This document shows, piece after piece, positions 1-6,001 of a stretch of 7,942 bases of DNA. The stretch lies in NCBI GenBank assembly GCA_012799115.1, contig JAAZLY010000044.1, positions 1 to 7,942 on the forward strand. The letters run 5' to 3'. This DNA comes from Bacillota bacterium (GTDB taxonomy: Bacteria > Bacillota > Limnochordia > Darwinibacteriales > Darwinibacteriaceae). Position numbers and translations under genes: made by a program. The first letter of the stretch is position 1. Each line of letters begins with the position of its first letter. The notes beneath the pieces were generated by a model. It was not told the DNA's origin. It was given only the letters and a program-made list of their open reading frames with translations, and did no database searches.

Positions 1-100
1 GCGAAGGGGTTCCACCTGTTCCCATACCGAACACAGCAGTTAAGCCCTTCAGCGGTGATGGTACTGCCACATCTCGTGGTGGGAGAGTAACTCGTCGCCA
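1..100 (+). rRNA. rrf: 5S ribosomal RNA, 3' part (5' end outside window)
   Basis: The sequence reads as the bulk of a bacterial 5S rRNA: the loop-B/C region around CCGAACACAGCAGTTAAG (28-45), the GGTGATGGTACTGCCAC segment (54-70), GGGAGAGTA (81-89), and a 3' terminal GTCGCCA that would pair with a 5' TGGCGA lying just before the window. About 15-18 bases of the 5' end are therefore missing. The rightward orientation and the terminator just downstream show that it is the last gene of an rRNA operon; the 16S and 23S genes are expected upstream, outside the window. In B. subtilis the rrnA 5S gene likewise lies just before csfB (gin). The exact 3' end (100-102) is an estimate from helix I pairing. 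Confidence 0.95.
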
Positions 101-115
101 AGAATTTCTTTGAAG

Positions 116-142
116 CCCTACGCTGATTCGTAGGGTTTTTTT
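116..142 (+). terminator. Rho-independent terminator of the rRNA operon
   Basis: A perfect 7-bp stem, CCCTACG (116-122) with CGTAGGG (129-135), closes a 6-base loop CTGATT and is followed by seven T residues (136-142). It lies about 15 bases after the 5S end. This is a textbook intrinsic terminator for the rightward transcript. Confidence 0.93.
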
Positions 143-160
143 GTTATATTCAACATAGTG

Positions 161-201
161 AAAAGGCCTGAATCGGAGTTCGCACCGACTCAGGCTCTTT
201 T
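161..201 (-). terminator. Terminator of the leftward glutamate dehydrogenase gene
   Basis: Two 11-base arms (166-176 and 185-195) flank an 8-base loop. On the leftward strand all 11 positions pair, one of them as a G-U wobble, and the stem is followed by CTTTT. On the rightward strand the same position would be an A-C mismatch, so the hairpin is better suited to stop the leftward transcript, although the T-rich bases at 196-201 could give some activity in the other direction. It starts 12 bases past the gdh stop codon. Confidence 0.85.
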
Positions 202-212
202 CTATTGCTACA

Positions 213-1484
213 CTAGTATCCCATTCCCCTTAGTTTGCTAGCCGTAACGATTCGATCAACAGCGAGCATATAGGCGCCCATCCTCAAGGATGTCTCTGCT
301 TTCTGAGCTGTATCCCAGACATCATTAAAGGCCCTAACCATCAGATTTTCAAGCCTTTCGTTAATCTTATCCTCATCCCATTTCACGCTCTGTATGTTTT
401 GAATCCACTCGAAATACGATACAGCAACGCCTCCCGCGTTGGCTAATATATCAGGAACAACCACTACGCCGTTTTGCTCCAGGATTGCATTGCCATCGGA
501 AGTAGTGGGGCCATTTGCGCCTTCTACAATAATCTTCGCTCTAATTATTGGAGCAGTCCTACCTGTAATTGTGTTCTCCAAGGCAGCGGGAATAAGAATA
601 TCTACATCGAGTGACAGTAAGTCATCGTTAGAGATCCGGGTTATCTTCGGAGCAGAGTAGTCGGCTAGTGTACGTCCACGCTTTTCCCTTAAGAAACTGA
701 CGATCGCCTCAATGTCAAGCCCATTTTCTGAAAAGACTGCACCGGACACATCGCTTATGCTAACAACCTTGCATCCTTCCCGGTGCAGAAATATGGCTGC
801 TGTTCCCCCAACGTTTCCTGCGCCTTGGACGGCAACCCGAGCACCTTCTAGGTTCAACTGTGTCTTCTTTGCTATTTCCTTCGTCATGAGCATAATGCTT
901 CGCCCTGTGGCTTCTCTTCTGCCCACTGACCCGCCGACGGGAACGGGTTTACCCGTTACAACGCCGGGCGTGAGCTGACCACTGAGTGTGCTAAAGGCAT
1001 CCATGAACCAAGCCATGACCTCACCATTGGTGTTCACGTCTGGAGCGGGAATATCAATATGCGGTCCAATAACAGGATAGAGACGTGTGGCAAATCGTCT
1101 TGTCAGCCTTTCTAGTTCAGCGTTGGAGAGTTTGGTGGCATCTACAGTGACTCCACCTTTTCCACCACCATAGGGAATGTCAACCACAGCACACTTTAGA
1201 CTCATCATTATTGCCAGCGCCTTTATCTCGTCCATGTCTACGTTTTGGTGGTAACGAATGCCACCCTTGTAAGGGCCTCGGACTCCCGAATGTTGAACTC
1301 GATAACCTTCAAAAACTCTAATGGAGCCGTCATCCATTCTTACCGGAACCGAAACCTTAATTTCCCGTTCGGGGTATTTCAGTTGGATGTAGTCATCTTC
1401 GTCAAGCCCTAACATTTCAGCCGCCATCTCAAGGGTTCGAAGAGTCTCCTCATAGGGGCTATACAATCTACTCACATTGCTCAC
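213..1484 (-). CDS. gdhA: Glutamate dehydrogenase (hexameric Glu/Leu/Phe/Val dehydrogenase family)
   Basis: A cytosolic enzyme that interconverts L-glutamate and 2-oxoglutarate plus ammonia, linking carbon and nitrogen metabolism. The 423-residue length fits the short catabolic family. Substrate and catalytic residues are visible: K73 (in RGPYKGGIRY), K97 (MSLKCAV), the catalytic lysine K109 in PYGGGKGGV and catalytic D149 in PAPDVNT. All four sit at a constant offset of 16 from the equivalent residues (K89, K113, K125, D165) of Clostridium symbiosum GDH. The Rossmann nucleotide-binding turn GAGNVGG is at 221-227, with D245 at the end of the next strand, which favours NAD over NADP. S356 in SYFEW matches the glutamate side-chain serine. 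The ATG is preceded by GAGGTGA at good spacing, and a strong promoter lies 43-71 bases upstream. The gene stands alone, converges on the rRNA operon, and is not part of the usual neighbourhood here. A leucine or phenylalanine dehydrogenase is less likely given the conserved lysines. Confidence 0.95.
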   Translation of the reverse strand: MSNVSRLYSPYEETLRTLEMAAEMLGLDEDDYIQLKYPEREIKVSVPVRMDDGSIRVFEGYRVQHSGVRGPYKGGIRYHQNVDMDEIKALAIMMSLKCAVVDIPYGGGKGGVTVDATKLSNAELERLTRRFATRLYPVIGPHIDIPAPDVNTNGEVMAWFMDAFSTLSGQLTPGVVTGKPVPVGGSVGRREATGRSIMLMTKEIAKKTQLNLEGARVAVQGAGNVGGTAAIFLHREGCKVVSISDVSGAVFSENGLDIEAIVSFLREKRGRTLADYSAPKITRISNDDLLSLDVDILIPAALENTITGRTAPIIRAKIIVEGANGPTTSDGNAILEQNGVVVVPDILANAGGVAVSYFEWIQNIQSVKWDEDKINERLENLMVRAFNDVWDTAQKAETSLRMGAYMLAVDRIVTASKLRGMGY

Positions 1485-1519
1485 CTCAGCTCAAGCTTTC
1501 GCGACTTCTGCGAATCGTT

Positions 1520-1555
1520 TTGTGCTATTCTACAGTCTTATTCGTCATTTGTCAA
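1520..1555 (-). promoter_or_regulatory. Sigma-70/sigma-A-type promoter of glutamate dehydrogenase
   Basis: On the leftward strand a perfect -35 TTGACA (1550-1555) is separated by exactly 17 bases from TAGAAT (1527-1532), five of six matches to TATAAT. Transcription would begin near 1519-1521, giving a leader of about 35 bases before the ATG at 1484 that contains the GAGGTGA ribosome binding site. No clear operator palindrome was seen around it, so how the gene is regulated is not evident. Confidence 0.85.
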
Positions 1556-1677
1556 CGTATGGGCTACGAATGTGTTAGCTAAACTAGGTAGATAGAACTG
1601 TTTTTCGAGCTTTGGAAAGAGCGGAGGATCAAGATGCAGTCTGTGTCTCTATGCTAGGACCTAAGGGGTATAGATGA

Positions 1678-1800
1678 TCAGTCTAGGAACATTGGAAAAT
1701 GCATAACTGTGCGATGAGATCGGCGTTGACTCTTAGCGGGGCGAGGTAGCGTCTCGACTCTAGAGCGGGCAAATGCCTCAAGCAAGGTAATTGTTGTCAT
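1678..1800 (-). CDS. Possible 40-residue small protein, unknown
   Basis: An ATG at 1800 on the leftward strand opens a 40-codon frame ending in TGA at 1678-1680. It is preceded by AAAGGAGG (GGAGG core 1810-1814) with 9 bases of spacing, an excellent ribosome binding site. The product begins MTTITLLEAFARSRVETL, which could form a short helix, and then turns basic (PRPAKSQRRSHR). No family is recognised and no membrane segment or cysteine motif is seen. It overlaps the 3' end of a second tiny frame (1778-1834) in another register, as if translationally coupled. The good ribosome binding site is the only strong argument; chance, or decay of an older gene, remains as likely. Confidence 0.3.
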   Translation of the reverse strand: MTTITLLEAFARSRVETLPRPAKSQRRSHRTVMHFPMFLD

Positions 1801-1834
1801 TTCTTACGACCTCCTTTGTTTCTAGGTCAATCAT
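1778..1834 (-). CDS. Possible 18-residue micro-ORF
   Basis: On the leftward strand GGAGG (1844-1848) is followed after 9 bases by ATG at 1834; an in-frame ATG at 1840 is too close to the ribosome binding site. The frame encodes MIDLETKEVVRNDNNYLA and ends at 1778. It overlaps the start of the 40-residue frame by 23 bases and lies directly after the 44-residue frame ending at 1827, overlapping it by 8 bases. Its codons span the ribosome binding site of the next frame, an arrangement seen in coupled or leader ORFs. No function can be assigned. Confidence 0.2.
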   Translation of the reverse strand: MIDLETKEVVRNDNNYLA

Positions 1835-1961
1835 ATCCATTTACCTCCATGGAGCGAAACCGACCCTCAACTGATTTGATCTCAGCCTCGAGGACCATCA
1901 TAACTCGGTCAAGAGTCCTTCGTTCGTGATTGTTGATACTGCAGGAGATGTGGACCAACAC
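1827..1961 (-). CDS. Possible 44-residue small protein, unknown
   Basis: On the leftward strand AGGAG (1969-1973) lies 7 bases before a GTG at 1961 that opens a 44-codon frame ending at 1827. The central part (about residues 11-38) is rich in charged and aliphatic residues (RTLDRVMMVLEAEIKSVEGR) and looks able to form an amphipathic helix. The same frame stays open further upstream across the antisense strand of gin, but that extension has no good start and reads like a shadow. The length recalls small sporulation regulators such as the Spo0E phosphatases, but the SQELD signature of that family is absent, so no assignment is made. Confidence 0.25.
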   Translation of the reverse strand: MLVHISCSINNHERRTLDRVMMVLEAEIKSVEGRFRSMEVNGYD

Positions 1962-1990
1962 GTGGAAACTCCTAGGTGAATAACATAGAC

Positions 1991-2005
1991 GGAGGTGATG
2001 GTATG
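1991..2005 (+). promoter_or_regulatory. Ribosome binding site that fixes the gin start
   Basis: GGAGGTGAT (1991-1999) is a near-perfect anti-Shine-Dalgarno match, and its GGAGG core ends 7 bases before the ATG at 2003. It lies inside the frame that would be read from an upstream GTG at 1976, which has no ribosome binding site of its own. This decides for the 70-residue form of the protein. Confidence 0.85.
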
Positions 2006-2215
2006 GAGTGCCTAATGTGTCAAGGCGTAGCAGAAGAGGATCGTTGCTTGTGTTTCTGGGGGGCAGCGATCTGTAGTGCTTGTGAGGTTCGCTTGATGGA
2101 GCTCGGTGTTGATGAACCAGGCTATGATACGCAAGTGCGTGCATTTCGTCTGTTGTGGCAAAGGCGATTCTTGGGCACTCGCGACTATCATCTGGTGGAG
2201 GGTGATCAGGCATGA
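2003..2215 (+). CDS. csfB: Sigma-G inhibitor Gin (CsfB) family zinc protein
   Basis: Gin is a small forespore-made anti-sigma factor that binds and restrains sigma-G (and in Bacillus also sigma-E) during sporulation. The 70-residue product has the family pattern of two CxxC pairs, C3/C6 and C24/C27, expected to bind zinc, with the second in the hallmark context AICSACE, followed by the conserved RLMELGVDEPGYDTQVRAFRLLW-type helical region (in pieces: RLMELGV, DEPGYD, VRAFRLLW). Position agrees too: in B. subtilis csfB follows the rrnA 5S gene and precedes yaaO-tmk. Two further cysteines (C15, C17) and a tail of about 16 residues after LLW are less usual. The N terminus before the first CxxC is very short. 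The stop overlaps the next start (ATGA), implying translational coupling. A forespore sigma-F promoter would be expected but was not identified. Confidence 0.85.
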   Translation: MECLMCQGVAEEDRCLCFWGAAICSACEVRLMELGVDEPGYDTQVRAFRLLWQRRFLGTRDYHLVEGDQA

Positions 2216-3636
2216 CTCAAGAGAGTGCGCCCTTCTGGGATGCCCTGCACGCGTATCGAAAAAAAGCCGTGGTTCCTTTTCACACGCCAGGACACAAGTT
2301 GAATGCGGGTCTATTCCCACGGCTTGAGGCGGTCCTGGGTTCTGGCTTTTTTTCGTTGGATCCTTCGGATCAAGTCGAAGATCCCGAGACAAGTAACGAC
2401 TTTGAACAGGTGCTAAGGGTAGCCGAAGGATTAGCGGCGGAACTGTTCGGGGCTAAGAACACGTTGTTCTCAGTGAATGGTACGACGGGAGGGCTACATT
2501 ATCTTTTAATGCCCGTCACAGGCACCTTGCTGGTTCCCCGCTTTTCCCATCAAGCAGTCTATTCAGCCATGATACTCGGGGAAGCCAAAGCAGTCTACTT
2601 GCCAGCATCCTATGACCCGGACTGGTTCGTTCCTCTGCAACTTCAAGGGGATCAGATTGAGCAAGCGTTAATTCAGTGCCAGGCAGAGGCATTGGTCCTG
2701 ACTCATCCTACATACTACGGGACAGCGGCTAATGTGAGGGACATCGTAAAGAGAGCCAAGAGCCATGGTAGCTTGGTTATCGCAGACGAAGCCCATGGCG
2801 GTCATTTTCTCTTTTCGGACAAGCTACCTGGCACGGCGTTAGAATGTGGAGCCGATGCAGTTGTGCAAAGTACACACAAAACCTTGGGTTCCTTTACTCA
2901 AACATCCATGCTTCATTTCAACAATGAGGCGTGGTATCGCAAAGCGGTGCAAGCCCAGAGGGCTTTGCAGACAACAAGCCCTTCCATGGTTTTCTTTGCG
3001 GCTCTAGATGAAGTACGCAGAGTATTGGCCAGCCAAGGCCGGGACATGGTGGGACGAGCCCTCGAACTAGCCGGGGAGTGCCGCAGAAAGCTTAGCGAAC
3101 TAAAGGGAGTAGAGCTTCTTCCTAGTCATCTTCAAGCAGATCCAATGAAGATCGTCTTTTCCCTGCGGGATTTGGGATTGACAGGTATCGAAGTTGAGCG
3201 CTTACTCCGTATGGACTATAATGTACAGGTGGAGCTGAGCGACTATTATAGTGTCTTGGCCCTGATATCGATGGGAGATACGAAGGACAGCGTTGAAAGG
3301 CTTGTTGAGGCAGTAGCGGATTTGAGCAAACGACGTCATCAGCTTGGCTTAGCACCTCTCAAACGCTATGCAATGAAGGTTCCGGCCTTGCCGCCCATTG
3401 TCTTCGGGTTACGGCAGGCTTTCTTCCGGAAACAGACAACCACTCCTCTATCAAGAGCGGAAGGGAAGATAAGTGGTGGCTTTCTAACCCCTTATCCACC
3501 GGGCGTTCCCGTGATCGCCCCAGGAGAGCGGTTCACCGCAGAGGTTATCGAGTACCTATTCTGGTGTCATAGCATTAATTGGCCTGTGAGGGGTTTAATG
3601 CCAGAACAGAAGGTTGTAATATTAGAGGATAATTGA
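2212..3636 (+). CDS. yaaO: PLP-dependent Orn/Lys/Arg decarboxylase family protein (YaaO-like)
   Basis: A cytosolic fold-type I pyridoxal-phosphate enzyme of the ornithine/lysine/arginine decarboxylase group. Members remove the carboxyl group of a basic amino acid to give a polyamine precursor; the substrate cannot be told from sequence here. Visible signatures are PFHTPGHK (22-29), the cofactor-binding DEAHGGH beginning at D192, and STHKTLGS with the Schiff-base lysine K223. A C-terminal small domain contains PYPPGVPVIAPGE. At 474 residues it matches the short Bacillota form (B. subtilis YaaO is about 480) and lacks the N-terminal response-regulator-like wing domain of the long enterobacterial enzymes. 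Its ATG overlaps the gin stop (ATGA), with GGAGGGTGAT upstream inside gin. A gap of 37 bases to tmk follows. Arginine decarboxylase (SpeA-like) is an alternative. Confidence 0.9.
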   Translation: MTQESAPFWDALHAYRKKAVVPFHTPGHKLNAGLFPRLEAVLGSGFFSLDPSDQVEDPETSNDFEQVLRVAEGLAAELFGAKNTLFSVNGTTGGLHYLLMPVTGTLLVPRFSHQAVYSAMILGEAKAVYLPASYDPDWFVPLQLQGDQIEQALIQCQAEALVLTHPTYYGTAANVRDIVKRAKSHGSLVIADEAHGGHFLFSDKLPGTALECGADAVVQSTHKTLGSFTQTSMLHFNNEAWYRKAVQAQRALQTTSPSMVFFAALDEVRRVLASQGRDMVGRALELAGECRRKLSELKGVELLPSHLQADPMKIVFSLRDLGLTGIEVERLLRMDYNVQVELSDYYSVLALISMGDTKDSVERLVEAVADLSKRRHQLGLAPLKRYAMKVPALPPIVFGLRQAFFRKQTTTPLSRAEGKISGGFLTPYPPGVPVIAPGERFTAEVIEYLFWCHSINWPVRGLMPEQKVVILEDN

Positions 3637-3673
3637 CGTCTTTGCAGAAAAACACGATAAGGAGATCTATGTT

Positions 3674-4282
3674 ATGCACAAGGGATCGTTCATTACCCTC
3701 GAAGGTGTAGATGGCGTCGGTAAGACTACCCAAGCACTTTTGCTCAAAGAGTATCTGGAGGCGAAGGGGCATGAGGTATGTCACACCTTTGAACCAGGGG
3801 GAACACAGCTAGGGAGCCAGATTCGTAAGCTACTCCTCAACCCTGATCACAGCGAACTTCACTCTATGACAGAAATCTTGCTCTATGCAGCGGATCGAGC
3901 ACAACATGTATTTGAGGTCGTTCGCCCCAATCTTGAACAGGGTAAGACGGTAATATGTGAGCGTTTTGTGGACTCGTCTCTTGCCTATCAAGGATATGGT
4001 CTTGGTTTAGATATGGATGGTATCAGGCAAGTCAATCGATGGGCTACTGGGAATTTGATCCCAGATCTCACCATCTATTTTGATGCTGATCCAACAGAAT
4101 CGTTGGCAAAAACAAAAGGAGATCGCATTGAACAACGCACACTAGAATATTATTCTAGGGTCAGAGAAGGTTTCTTGACTATGGCACGTGCTGAGCCAGA
4201 TCGATTTCGGATCATCTCAGCAACGGGAACTCGCGAAGAAGTAGCCTCTAGAGTTCGGGAGGCTTTGGGAGGGAGAGTCTAG
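3674..4282 (+). CDS. tmk: Thymidylate (dTMP) kinase
   Basis: Phosphorylates dTMP to dTDP with ATP, an essential cytosolic step to dTTP for DNA synthesis. The P-loop GVDGVGKT is at 11-18, followed by the DRAQH motif (D74-H78) and ERFVDSSLAYQG (from E96), which carry substrate and thymine contacts in this family. The LID region reads DADPTESLAKTKGDRIEQ (137-154). Compared with the common form (for example E. coli, 13 residues between the conserved P and the D of DRIE), only 9 are present, so the LID loop looks 4 residues shorter and its arginine(s) are replaced by lysines. Total length is 202, slightly under the usual 205-213. The ATG at 3674 is used, with GGAG 9 bases upstream; the ATG at 3669 is out of frame. 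The stop overlaps the darA GTG by one base. Confidence 0.96.
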   Translation: MHKGSFITLEGVDGVGKTTQALLLKEYLEAKGHEVCHTFEPGGTQLGSQIRKLLLNPDHSELHSMTEILLYAADRAQHVFEVVRPNLEQGKTVICERFVDSSLAYQGYGLGLDMDGIRQVNRWATGNLIPDLTIYFDADPTESLAKTKGDRIEQRTLEYYSRVREGFLTMARAEPDRFRIISATGTREEVASRVREALGGRV

Positions 4283-4608
4283 TGAAACTACTGATAACCA
4301 TTGTGCAGGATCAAGATGTGTCTGGTTTGCTCGAAGCGTTAGCAGAAAGTGATTTTCGCGCTACGAAGCTTGCCAGTACTGGAGGATTTCTACGTGTTGG
4401 AAACACGACTTTGCTGATCGGTGTAGAGGATGAACGCCTAGAGACGGTGTTGGGAATCATCAAACGCACCTGCAAGAAGCGGGAGCAGGGAGATCCATCG
4501 CCGATGATACCCTTTGCCCGCGGCGGACTTGGCACTCGTCTAGAAAAGATCTCTGTCGGTGGTGCCACAGTCTTTAGTGTAGACGTAGAGAGGTTCGAAC
4601 GGATTTGA
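4282..4608 (+). CDS. darA: Cyclic di-AMP receptor DarA/PstA (YaaQ)
   Basis: A PII-like trimeric signalling protein that binds cyclic di-AMP; the downstream partner is not established. The 108-residue product closely follows the family: MKLLITIVQDQD at the N terminus, F25-R26-A27-T28-K29, the STGGFL segment (32-37), GNTT (40-43), GVED (47-50) and SVGGATVFSVDV near the C terminus. Residues in the FRxT, GGF and GNTT stretches are those that contact c-di-AMP in studied homologues. The long flexible loop around 70-90 is present (EQGDPSP through ARGGLGTR). Translation starts at GTG, whose G is the last base of the tmk stop, with GGGAGGGAGAG upstream. The stop overlaps the following TTG start (TTGA). 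Placement between tmk and yaaR is standard in Bacillota. Confidence 0.95.
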   Translation: MKLLITIVQDQDVSGLLEALAESDFRATKLASTGGFLRVGNTTLLIGVEDERLETVLGIIKRTCKKREQGDPSPMIPFARGGLGTRLEKISVGGATVFSVDVERFERI

Positions 4609-5051
4609 GAGTTGCCAAGACAGGCTCAAAAAGGGAACAACCTATATCCCCTAGTAGGAAGTACAAGAGAAGTCAGGGTGTTCAAGGGACTTTTTTGGAG
4701 GTGCTCCAAACCGAGCAGGTTGATGAGCGAGGCATTGATCTAGCCGTAGCCCTCGAAGAAGTGGATGAGTATGCGCGCAGATTGAGAGAAAGCCCAGTTA
4801 TGGAGAATCTACTGCGCTACAAGAAACGAGTCCGTGCGATCCTCCTTTTCTTGGTGAAGCAATCGTATGATGTGCGGGAGAGTAGTGTCTACGACATTCA
4901 CGGCCGCCGCCGATTGCTAGTTTTGGTTGAAAGCATTGATAAGAAGTTGGAGGAGCTGACCCGTGATTTTCTAAACCAGCACAGTAGCGGCCTAGACCTT
5001 GTTGGTCGCCTGGATGAAATCCGTGGCTTGCTCTTGGACCTTCATATTTGA
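4605..5051 (+). CDS. yaaR: YaaR family protein (DUF327), function unknown
   Basis: A conserved Bacillota protein of unknown biochemical role, nearly always found between darA and holB. The 148-residue length matches B. subtilis YaaR (about 146). Family features are a variable basic N terminus (1-25), a central helical region with RRLRESPVMENLLRYKKRVR around 58-77, the SYDVRESS... DIHGRRR hairpin-like segment, SIDKKLEEL, and the C-terminal pattern DLVGRLDEIRGLLLDL that ends the protein. It has no signal peptide, membrane segment or cysteine motif. The start is a rare TTG at 4605 that overlaps the darA stop (TTGA); no in-frame ATG or GTG exists near the N terminus and the GAGAGG sequence is 11-12 bases upstream, so low, coupled translation is likely. 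Confidence 0.88.
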   Translation: MRVAKTGSKREQPISPSRKYKRSQGVQGTFLEVLQTEQVDERGIDLAVALEEVDEYARRLRESPVMENLLRYKKRVRAILLFLVKQSYDVRESSVYDIHGRRRLLVLVESIDKKLEELTRDFLNQHSSGLDLVGRLDEIRGLLLDLHI

Positions 5052-5065
5052 GGTGAAATGGTATA

Positions 5066-6001
5066 ATGGTAGAGACTCTGGATCATGTTGTCGGTCAGGC
5101 GGTTCCGGTCTCGATTCTAAAACGTGCCCTAAGTACAAACAGAGTAGGACATGCATATCTGTTTTCTGGAGCAGAGGGTCTCGGTAAGGAGACGGTGGCA
5201 CGAGCCATGGCGTCTGAACTGAAGCGCCGTGGGGGTCCCCTGTCCGAAATCCATATATTAGATGGCGATGAGACAATTAGGATTGATGATATTAGGGAAC
5301 TGCACCGAAAAGCAGCGTTGGTTCCCTCAGGCTTTTCTATCTGGATTATTCTCGAGGCCAAGCGCATGCATGTTGAAGCTAGTAATGCTTTTCTCAAAAT
5401 ACTAGAAGAACCTCCAGCAGGAACGTACTTCCTCTTGACCACAACCCAAGTTCAAGCTTTATTACCCACCATTCTGTCTCGGTGCCAGCATTTACCTTTC
5501 CGTCGTATGGCGGAGAAAGACGTTGCCAAGTGGCTAGCGAATAAAGTGGGCCGAAGCGAAGACGATGAGAGGGTCCAATCCATTGCCAGGTTGGCCCATG
5601 GTTCTTTAGGCAAGGCCTGGGCGTACTGGGAAGGCACGTTACTGGAGGAACGGGATGCTGTACTCAGTAAGCTGATGGAGGTACCCAAGTCTAGTTATGC
5701 TCAGGTCTTGGGACTGAGCCAAAACTGGCCAGAAGATCGAAAGAAGATAACGGAAGAACTGCAGTTGTTCTTAGAATGGTTTCGTGACCTATTGATTGTC
5801 AAGAATGAGATAGCACTTCCTCTATATAATCCCAGCTATAGACAGGAACTAAGTGAGATTAGTGCTTTGTATACAAATCAGGATCTAGTCAGGATCATGG
5901 AACAAATCATGGAGACGGAGAAAGCCATAGCTGGAAACGGCAGAATACGCTTTTATCTAGGTTATCTCTTGTTATTGATGAAAAAGGGAGCGTTGACCTG
6001 A
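5066..6001 (+). CDS. holB: DNA polymerase III delta' subunit (clamp-loader)
   Basis: A subunit of the clamp-loader complex that places the beta sliding clamp on primed DNA. The AAA+ fold is recognisable: VGQ near the N terminus, HAYLFSGAEGLGKE (29-42) at the Walker A position, NAFLKILEEPP (107-117), and TILSRCQHLPF with the SRC motif at 138-140. Walker A ends in GKE rather than GKT/S and the Walker B stretch (IILEAKRM) is degenerate, as expected for the non-ATP-binding delta'. Unusually, the cysteine zinc module normally lying between Walker A and the IRIDDIREL segment is absent: residues 52-62 run LKRRGGPLSEI without any cysteine. Length is 311, below the usual 320-340. The ATG follows yaaR by 14 bases with GAGGTGA upstream; the stop overlaps ricT by one base. 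The position between yaaR and ricT distinguishes it from dnaX. Confidence 0.9.
   Translation: MVETLDHVVGQAVPVSILKRALSTNRVGHAYLFSGAEGLGKETVARAMASELKRRGGPLSEIHILDGDETIRIDDIRELHRKAALVPSGFSIWIILEAKRMHVEASNAFLKILEEPPAGTYFLLTTTQVQALLPTILSRCQHLPFRRMAEKDVAKWLANKVGRSEDDERVQSIARLAHGSLGKAWAYWEGTLLEERDAVLSKLMEVPKSSYAQVLGLSQNWPEDRKKITEELQLFLEWFRDLLIVKNEIALPLYNPSYRQELSEISALYTNQDLVRIMEQIMETEKAIAGNGRIRFYLGYLLLLMKKGALT

Larger units (their letters stand above)
1556..2002. other. 447-base intergenic region between divergent gdh and the gin operon
   Basis: No long convincing gene lies here. The leftward strand carries three short overlapping ORFs with ribosome binding sites, listed separately with low confidence. 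On the rightward strand the promoter for the gin operon should lie in this stretch, but no convincing match to a sigma-A, sigma-F, sigma-G, sigma-E or sigma-H promoter could be fixed by eye. The best vegetative candidate, TTGATC (1876-1881), 17 bases, CATAAC (1899-1904), matches only 4 of 6 in each box. No riboswitch, T-box or tRNA was recognised. Confidence 0.6.

Noticed and set aside
439..978. Rightward frames opposite gdh (439-660 and 712-978)
   Set aside because: Antisense shadows of a well-conserved gene; no family resemblance and no ribosome binding sites.
1621..1656. Rightward 7-codon frame after GGAGG (ATG at 1634)
   Set aside because: Too short, no regulatory structure or terminator after it, and no gene follows closely.
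1897..1903. CATCATA, a match to a sigma-G -10 box
   Set aside because: The bases 17-18 upstream (GATTT) do not fit the -35 element.
1876..1904. TTGATC, 17 bases, CATAAC as a vegetative promoter for the gin operon
   Set aside because: Only 4 of 6 matches in each box; matches of this quality are common by chance.
1975..1983. GGTGAATAA, a match to a sigma-H -10 element, just before gin
   Set aside because: No matching -35 element at the required distance (GCAGGAGAT lies about 25 bases upstream, not 11-12), and the start site would fall on the ribosome binding site.
1976..2002. Upstream GTG start (1976) adding nine residues to Gin
   Set aside because: It has no ribosome binding site, and the added codons contain the strong GGAGGTGAT that serves the ATG at 2003.
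2018..2023. Leftward TTGACA inside gin that could drive the small leftward ORFs
   Set aside because: At 16-18 bases of spacing the best -10 has only 3 of 6 matches (CATCAC); it is explained by gin coding sequence.
1962..2213. The upstream two-thirds of a 128-codon leftward frame (1827-2213), antisense to gin
   Set aside because: It lies mostly opposite the real gin gene, has a random-looking His/Pro/Arg-rich composition and no good start. Only the part after GTG 1961 is listed.
3669..3671. ATG at 3669 as the tmk start
   Set aside because: Out of frame with the kinase; the in-frame ATG at 3674 has good spacing to GGAG.
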